A stretch of 8,855 bases of DNA from Aquificota bacterium (GTDB lineage Bacteria; Aquificota; Aquificia; Aquificales; Hydrogenothermaceae). The stretch spans positions 1 to 8,855 of the forward strand of contig JAADEU010000005.1 in assembly GCA_013153235.1 (NCBI GenBank), in the 5' to 3' direction. Below the pieces are notes generated by a model. That model had not been told where the DNA came from. It was given only the letters and a program-made list of their open reading frames with translations, and did not search any database. The translations under genes and the position numbers were made by a program. Shown here piece after piece: positions 4,892 through 8,855 of the stretch. The number at the start of each line of letters is the position of its first letter. Positions within the stretch are counted from its first letter, which is position 1.

Positions 4892-5602
4892 ATGGCGAGG
4901 AAAAAAAAGGAAGAGTGCCCCAGTGCACCGGCATGGCTTATCAGTTTCAGTGATTTAATGTCCCTTCTGCTCACATTTTTTATCCTGCTCTATTCTATGA
5001 GTGTTCTGGACATAAAAAAGCTGATGAAATTCCTCTGGTATTTCCAGGGTGAAAAGGTTCTCCAGTACACAAAAACAGTATCACTCCTGCCTCCCATAAG
5101 TATGCTCCCACGGGACATGGCCCTGTCCCTGAAAGAGAGAATCAAAAGGGTTCTACCTATACACGCCTATCAGATTGAGGTCATAGAGGATTACGTTATT
5201 GTGAGGCTGTTTAATGATGTGATATTTGACAAAAACAGTGCACAGCTCTCAGAAAAAGCAAAAAAAGCCCTGAAAAATATAGCAAGGGTACTGAAGGCCC
5301 TTTCAAAAAACGAGATTGAAATCAGGGTGGAGGGGCATACAGACATAAATCCCCCAAAGGGGGTAGACCCATGGGAACTGTCCCTGAAAAGGGCAGTAAA
5401 TGTGGCTGAATTCCTTATAAAAAACGGCGTAGACCCAAAAAAAATATCCGCCACAGGCTACGGAAACACAAGACCCCTGTACACATGGAACCAGCCACTT
5501 CTCAGAAGAAGAAACGACAGGGTTGAAATTATCATAAAAGTCAAAACCGTCAGAAAAGACCTGATGAAACAGGAGAAAAAACAGCAATCACAGGAGCAAT
5601 AA
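4892..5602 (+). CDS. motB: Second MotB-type stator protein, divergent in its periplasmic domain
   Basis: 236 residues with the same plan as the preceding gene: basic tail RKKKEEC, membrane helix about 14-37 with Asp21 (ISFSDLMSLLL), and an OmpA-like domain (about 100-217). That domain is less canonical. The TDN of the first copy is TDIN here (150-153), the next loop carries PPKGVDPWELS (154-164), and NDTPEGRAKNRR is replaced by NQPLLRRRNDR (200-210). Asp151 and Arg167 remain, so peptidoglycan binding is still likely. The C-terminus adds a charged Lys/Gln tail (about 218-236) absent from the first copy. The ribosome-binding site AGGT (4883-4886) overlaps the previous stop. I infer a second B subunit for the single MotA made just upstream; it may form mixed dimers with the first or replace it under other conditions. 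Confidence 0.93.
   Translation: MARKKKEECPSAPAWLISFSDLMSLLLTFFILLYSMSVLDIKKLMKFLWYFQGEKVLQYTKTVSLLPPISMLPRDMALSLKERIKRVLPIHAYQIEVIEDYVIVRLFNDVIFDKNSAQLSEKAKKALKNIARVLKALSKNEIEIRVEGHTDINPPKGVDPWELSLKRAVNVAEFLIKNGVDPKKISATGYGNTRPLYTWNQPLLRRRNDRVEIIIKVKTVRKDLMKQEKKQQSQEQ
4958..4977 (+). repeat. Direct repeat, copy 2 (second motB membrane-helix segment)
   Basis: Exact copy of 4252-4271, 706 bases downstream in the paralogous gene. Recombination between the copies would delete one motB and leave a chimaeric in-frame gene. Confidence 0.85.
5351..5375 (+). repeat. Cluster of short GC-rich inverted repeats inside the second motB
   Basis: CCCCC-AAA-GGGGG (5351-5363) can fold into a 5-bp hairpin. The same G run can instead pair with the next CCC (GGG-TAGA-CCC, 5361-5370), which is itself part of CCCATGGG (5368-5375). 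The sequence codes for the loop after TDIN in the OmpA-like domain. The structure is seen directly; no function is assigned. Confidence 0.4.
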
Positions 5603-5624
5603 CAGAAATATATTTTCTGTTTAT
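5601..5624 (+). terminator. Weak hairpin after the stator genes, possible terminator
   Basis: AACAGAAA (5601-5608) and TTTCTGTT (5614-5621) form an 8-bp stem with a 5-base loop, starting inside the TAA of the second motB. The stem is AT-rich and only a short T tract overlaps its end (TTTAT). It would be a weak terminator in a thermophile, so some read-through into rpsA is likely. Confidence 0.35.
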
Positions 5625-5658
5625 CCTTTGTATGATATTTTATTTATCACCATAAAAA

Positions 5659-5667
5659 TGTTAAAAT
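5659..5667 (+). promoter_or_regulatory. Possible extended -10 promoter of rpsA
   Basis: TGTTAAAAT fits the extended -10 pattern TGnTAnnnT and lies in the only sizeable gap of the rightward gene run (5603-5698, 96 bases, very AT-rich). No good -35 is seen at the right distance. A start near 5674 would give a leader of about 25 bases with the ribosome-binding site GAGGT (5688-5692), 6 bases before the rpsA ATG. A dedicated promoter is expected for a highly expressed ribosomal protein. Confidence 0.4.
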
Positions 5668-5698
5668 TTCTGCTTAAACAACAGCTTGAGGTCTTATC

Positions 5699-7360
5699 AT
5701 GGAAAACGAAAATATCCAGTCAGAATTTGAAAAACTACTGGAAGAAGAAACGGCAAATCTACATTTTTATAACAAAGGCGAAAGGGTCAAGGGAAGGATA
5801 GTAAAAATACAGGGAGATACAGCATTTGTAGATATAGGTCAGAAAACAGAAGTTGCCATTGATGCTTCAGAGGTTGAAGGATTTTCGGAAGGTGATGAGA
5901 TAGAGGCGGTTTACCTGGGAAAGAAAAACAAGGAAGGCTACGACCTGATATCAAGGAAACCTCTCCTGTTCAGGGAAAACCTCCAGAAAGTGGAAGAGGC
6001 CTACAACAACAGACAGAAAGTAAAGGCAAAACTGCTGAAAAAGGCAAACAAAGGCTTTCTTGTAGAGGTTAACGGCATAAAAGCCTACCTGCCGTTTTCA
6101 GAGGCAGGACTGAAAAAAGGGGAAGAACTGCCCCCTCCGGAATTTGATGTTTATGTAATAAAATTTGAGGAAAGGGGGAAACATCCCAACATTGTCGTAT
6201 CCAGAAAAGAAATTATCAGGGAAGAAGAAGATAAGAAAAGGGAAGAGATATTCAACCTCCTTGAAGAGGGACAGACCGTAAGGGGAAAGGTTGTAAAAAT
6301 ACTGGACAATGGGGCTGTGCTTTCCCTTGAGAATGTGGTTTTCGGTTTTCTGCCACAGAGTCTTTACTCATGGGACAGAACAAGGAAGATTTCGGACGAA
6401 CTGTCTGTAGGCGATGAGATAGAGGTTGTTGTCAAAAATATAGACAGGGAAAACAAAAAGGTTGTCTTTTCCAGAAGGGACCTTGAGCCCGATGCATGGA
6501 AGGAATTTGAGAAAGAGGTCGGAGACACCGTTGAGGCTGTGGTTAAAGAGCTGAACGATTACGGCATAGTGGTAAAGATGGGACAGCTGGAAGGTTTCAT
6601 CTACAAAATGGAAACAGACCATATGAAACCCCTGGAATACAAAAAAAGATTTAAACCTGGTCAGAAAATACAGGCAAAAATCATAGAGCTTGACAGGGAT
6701 AAAAGGAGACTGAAACTCAGTATAAAAGCCCTGACCCCACACCCTGTGGAAAAATTCCTTGAGGAAAATCCTGAAGGCTCCGTTGTAAACGGAAGGATTA
6801 AGGAAATCAAAACCAAGATGGCTGTTGTAGACCTTGGAAATGAGCTTGAAGGTGTGCTTCATCTTGAGGATGCCACGTGGAACCCAAAAATCAGAAATAT
6901 CTCCGTTGTGATAAAAAACAAGATGCCCAAGGAGTTCAAGGTACTGGGGAGGGAAGGAAACAGAATAAAGCTCGGTCTGAAGCAGTTCAAGGAAAATCCA
7001 TGGGAAACTTACCTTTCAACCCACAAAGAGGGAGACATTGTAAAAGGAAAGGTAATCAAACTGATAGACAGGGGAGCCTTTGTTGAGCTTGCAGACGAGG
7101 TTGAAGGTTTTATCCCCGTTGCACAGATATCTAAAGAAAAAATAGAAATACCCAGCGATAAGCTCTCCCTGGGTCAGGAAGTTGAGGCTAAAATCATAAA
7201 AATCAGGGGAAAAGACATTATCCTCAGCATAAAGGCCCTTGAAAAGGACAGGGAAAAGAACGAACTGAGGTCTGTTCTTGAAAGGGTTAAACCAAAAGGC
7301 GATTCTCTGGGTACTTTAGGTGAAATCCTGAAAGAAAAACTCAGGGAGCTGGAAAAATAA
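5699..7360 (+). CDS. rpsA: 30S ribosomal protein S1
   Basis: 553-residue cytoplasmic protein, close to the 557 residues of E. coli S1, that helps the ribosome bind and unfold mRNA. Six S1 (OB-fold) repeats can be placed at about 26-87, 106-170, 190-260, 274-344, 359-428 and 445-513. Repeats 3 to 6 show the usual G-x-V-x-x-I...G...V-x-L...EGF pattern, for example GKVVKILDNGAVLSL (196-210) and GKVIKLIDRGAFVEL (450-464). The first two repeats are more divergent, as in other S1 proteins where they bind the ribosome. A charged tail (about 515-553) follows. The start is supported by GAGGT 6 bases upstream. The TAA directly abuts the ATG of the exchanger gene. In E. coli S1 represses its own mRNA; the short leader here shows no obvious structure for that. 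Confidence 0.96.
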   Translation: MENENIQSEFEKLLEEETANLHFYNKGERVKGRIVKIQGDTAFVDIGQKTEVAIDASEVEGFSEGDEIEAVYLGKKNKEGYDLISRKPLLFRENLQKVEEAYNNRQKVKAKLLKKANKGFLVEVNGIKAYLPFSEAGLKKGEELPPPEFDVYVIKFEERGKHPNIVVSRKEIIREEEDKKREEIFNLLEEGQTVRGKVVKILDNGAVLSLENVVFGFLPQSLYSWDRTRKISDELSVGDEIEVVVKNIDRENKKVVFSRRDLEPDAWKEFEKEVGDTVEAVVKELNDYGIVVKMGQLEGFIYKMETDHMKPLEYKKRFKPGQKIQAKIIELDRDKRRLKLSIKALTPHPVEKFLEENPEGSVVNGRIKEIKTKMAVVDLGNELEGVLHLEDATWNPKIRNISVVIKNKMPKEFKVLGREGNRIKLGLKQFKENPWETYLSTHKEGDIVKGKVIKLIDRGAFVELADEVEGFIPVAQISKEKIEIPSDKLSLGQEVEAKIIKIRGKDIILSIKALEKDREKNELRSVLERVKPKGDSLGTLGEILKEKLRELEK

Positions 7361-8362
7361 ATGGTCATAGATATTTTCATCTTTTTAGCGGGTCTTTTAC
7401 TGATTCTCATATCCGCAGAAGTATTTACAAACGGCGTAGAGGCCCTGGGACACAGACTCAATCTGTCCACAAACTTTACAGGGAGTGTTCTGGCTGCTGT
7501 AGGAACGGCCCTTCCAGAAACCATTCTCCCGATAATAGCGATTTTTTTCTTTGCCGAGGGACAGGGACATGAAATAGGTGTAGGGGCGATACTTGGAGCT
7601 CCTTTTATGCTTGCCACACTTGCATTTCCCCTGATTGGAATAACCGTCCTTATAGGACACTACATACTGAAAAAGAGACCCCTTGAGATAAACATAGAAA
7701 CAGTAGGATTCAGAAGGGACATAGTATTTTTTCTATTTGCATACTCCATAGCCCTTTTTATTGTTCCTTTTGAAGACCATTTACTCAGGATATTCACCGC
7801 TATTTTTCTTATAGGCCTGTACATTCTGTACGTGGTTCTCACCCTGAGGGGCGAAAGTAACGAGATGGAAGAGGTGGACAAGGTTTATTTTGCCTTCTGG
7901 AGCAAAAATCCCCACATAGCCGTGATTATACTGCAGGTGGTGGTTGCCCTGGTTGTTATGATAACAGGGGCCCACATGTTCGTCAGTGGCGTTGAACATA
8001 TAAGCACCCATTTTGGATTCCCGGCACTTCTTTTCTCACTCCTTGTTGCACCGATAGCAACAGAGCTTCCAGAGAAGGTAAACAGCATATTCTGGATATT
8101 CAGGAAAAAAGACTCCCTTGCAATAGGGAATGTCAGCGGGGCAATGGTCTTCCAGAGTACACTTCCTGTAAGTTTCGGTATAGTTTTTACCGAATGGGAT
8201 ATTACAGGGCTTGCCCTTATATCAGGGATATTTGCAATAATGGCAGGTTTTCTTGCCCTGACACTGTCTTATGTCGAAAAGAAACTGATACCCTTTGGAC
8301 TGACCATTGGAGGGATTTTTTATATTATTTATCTTTATATGGCGATAAAAGAATTTCTTTAA
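7361..8362 (+). CDS. Sodium/calcium exchanger-family membrane protein with altered cation-site motifs
   Basis: 333-residue inner-membrane protein with about ten helices (roughly 3-24, 40-63, 73-100, 118-138, 142-163, 184-208, 222-246, 252-276, 282-303, 309-330) and a charged cytoplasmic loop near 163-182. The two inverted halves each carry an alpha repeat: GTALPET (48-54, Glu53) and ATELPEK (233-239, Glu235 and Glu238), matching the GTSLPE motif of the Na+/Ca2+ exchanger (CaCA) family. The second parts of the repeats are unusual: GAILGAPFML (75-84) and GNVSGAMVFQ (256-265), where exchangers normally have GNxxGSN with Asn or Asp ligands. The family is therefore clear but the transported ion is not. 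The ATG follows the rpsA stop with no gap and with only a distant GGAG (7345-7348), so translation may depend on rpsA. It lies 9 bases before accA. Confidence 0.85.
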   Translation: MVIDIFIFLAGLLLILISAEVFTNGVEALGHRLNLSTNFTGSVLAAVGTALPETILPIIAIFFFAEGQGHEIGVGAILGAPFMLATLAFPLIGITVLIGHYILKKRPLEINIETVGFRRDIVFFLFAYSIALFIVPFEDHLLRIFTAIFLIGLYILYVVLTLRGESNEMEEVDKVYFAFWSKNPHIAVIILQVVVALVVMITGAHMFVSGVEHISTHFGFPALLFSLLVAPIATELPEKVNSIFWIFRKKDSLAIGNVSGAMVFQSTLPVSFGIVFTEWDITGLALISGIFAIMAGFLALTLSYVEKKLIPFGLTIGGIFYIIYLYMAIKEFL

Positions 8363-8371
8363 GGGGTAGGC

Positions 8372-8855
8372 ATGGATATAAACAAGGATATTCAGTCCTT
8401 ATCTGACAGAATAGAGATACTGAGAAAAGAGATAAAAGAAGGGAAAAAAGAAAAACTGAAAGAGCTTATACAGGCAAGGGCCCAGTTCAGACAGCTTACA
8501 AAACAGAAGATGCAGCAGCTTACCGCCTGGGAAAGGGTACAGCTGGCAAGACACCCAAAGAGACCACACACCAGCGATTATATACAGAACATATTTACCG
8601 ACTTTATCGAGCTCCACGGTGATAGAAGATTTGGCGATGATAAGGCGATAATAGCGGGTTTTGCATTTTTTGAGGGGATACCTGTTGCCGTTATAGGTCA
8701 TGAAAAGGGTAAAGATACAAAAGAAAAGATAGAAAGAAATTTCGGTATGCCCCACCCTGAAGGTTACAGAAAAGCAATCAGAATAATGAAACTGGCGGAG
8801 AAATTCGGCAGACCTGTCATAACCTTCATTGACACCCCTGGAGCCTATCCGGGTA
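8372..8855 (+). CDS. accA: Acetyl-CoA carboxylase carboxyltransferase subunit alpha (partial, cut by the right edge)
   Basis: 161 codons are present, about half of a usual 310-320-residue AccA. With AccD it transfers CO2 from carboxybiotin to acetyl-CoA, giving malonyl-CoA for fatty-acid synthesis. Diagnostic stretches are the N-terminal coiled helix (1-58), WERVQLARHPKRPHTSDYI (53-71), ELHGDRRFGDDKAI (80-93), GHEKGKDTKEKIERNFGMP (109-127) and, at the edge, TFIDTPGAYPG (151-161), all very close to E. coli AccA. ATG 8372 follows the exchanger stop by 9 bases, with AGGGGT (8362-8367) as ribosome-binding site. No accD is seen in the window. The gene continues to the right and has no stop codon here, so nothing can be said about its end. 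Confidence 0.96.
   Translation, partial: MDINKDIQSLSDRIEILRKEIKEGKKEKLKELIQARAQFRQLTKQKMQQLTAWERVQLARHPKRPHTSDYIQNIFTDFIELHGDRRFGDDKAIIAGFAFFEGIPVAVIGHEKGKDTKEKIERNFGMPHPEGYRKAIRIMKLAEKFGRPVITFIDTPGAYPG

Noticed and set aside
4252..4977. The 20-base direct repeats as traces of a mobile element or attachment site
   Set aside because: Both copies lie at the same codons of paralogous motB genes and encode the functional channel helix, so gene duplication explains them.
5603..5698. Riboswitch or S1 autoregulatory leader before rpsA
   Set aside because: The gap is short and AT-rich, with only the weak hairpin at its left end; no conserved riboswitch core or stable leader structure is visible.
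6368..6862. 164-codon open frame on the minus strand inside rpsA
   Set aside because: It lies wholly antisense to conserved S1 repeats, has Phe/Leu/His-rich composition typical of reversed Lys/Glu codons, and shows no recognisable domain.
7174..7617. 147-codon minus-strand frame across the rpsA/exchanger junction
   Set aside because: Antisense to two clear genes; Ser/Phe-rich shadow composition and no plausible motif.
8399..8755. 118-codon minus-strand frame at the right end
   Set aside because: Lies antisense to conserved accA motifs; accA in the sense strand is unmistakable.
1..8855. Defence system, CRISPR array, prophage or transposon
   Set aside because: No spaced short repeats, transposase, integrase or defence-protein motifs were seen; all identified genes are housekeeping, motility or transport.

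Overview
The window looks like a piece of chromosome from a thermophilic, flagellated bacterium, most likely of the Aquificota. The reasons are Lys/Glu-rich proteins, Arg codons that are almost all AGA/AGG, an estimated GC content in the low 40s per cent, tightly packed co-directional genes, and a motA followed by two motB genes (as I recall, Aquifex also has one MotA and two MotB proteins). The phylum is an inference; no rRNA or tRNA gene is present to confirm it. No mobile element, CRISPR array, prophage or RNA gene was seen, and coding density is very high.

Layout. (1) At the left edge the first 33 codons of an unrecognised gene run leftward (100 to 1), divergent from a HhH-GPD / 4Fe-4S DNA glycosylase (174-803) that resembles Helicobacter MagIII and has Glu in place of the AP-lyase lysine. 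(2) A near-consensus sigma-70-type promoter (800-827) sits on the stop codon of the glycosylase gene and starts a run of six tightly spaced genes: plsC, ispH, a membrane-anchored PilZ protein, motA, motB1 and motB2. (3) A weak hairpin and an AT-rich 96-base gap hold a possible extended -10 promoter for rpsA (ribosomal protein S1, six S1 repeats). It is followed without a gap by a Na+/Ca2+-exchanger-like membrane protein and then by accA, which is cut by the right edge.

How the genes fit together. plsC (phospholipid synthesis), ispH (isoprenoid synthesis), rpsA and accA (fatty-acid synthesis) are housekeeping genes. The order plsC-ispH-rpsA recalls the cmk-plsC-ispH-rpsA neighbourhood of other bacteria, where IspH and S1 can even be fused. 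Here a flagellar stator cassette (PilZ-MotA-MotB-MotB) lies between ispH and rpsA. The cassette holds a cyclic-di-GMP receptor, a PomA-like stator A subunit and two B subunits that share an almost identical N-terminus and membrane helix but differ in the peptidoglycan-binding part. This suggests a stator built with alternative or mixed B subunits and controlled by a co-transcribed PilZ brake.

The observations most worth testing are the two-MotB/PilZ stator cassette, a 12-bp perfect inverted repeat that joins the end of ispH to the ribosome-binding site of the PilZ gene, and the altered cation-site residues of the exchanger.
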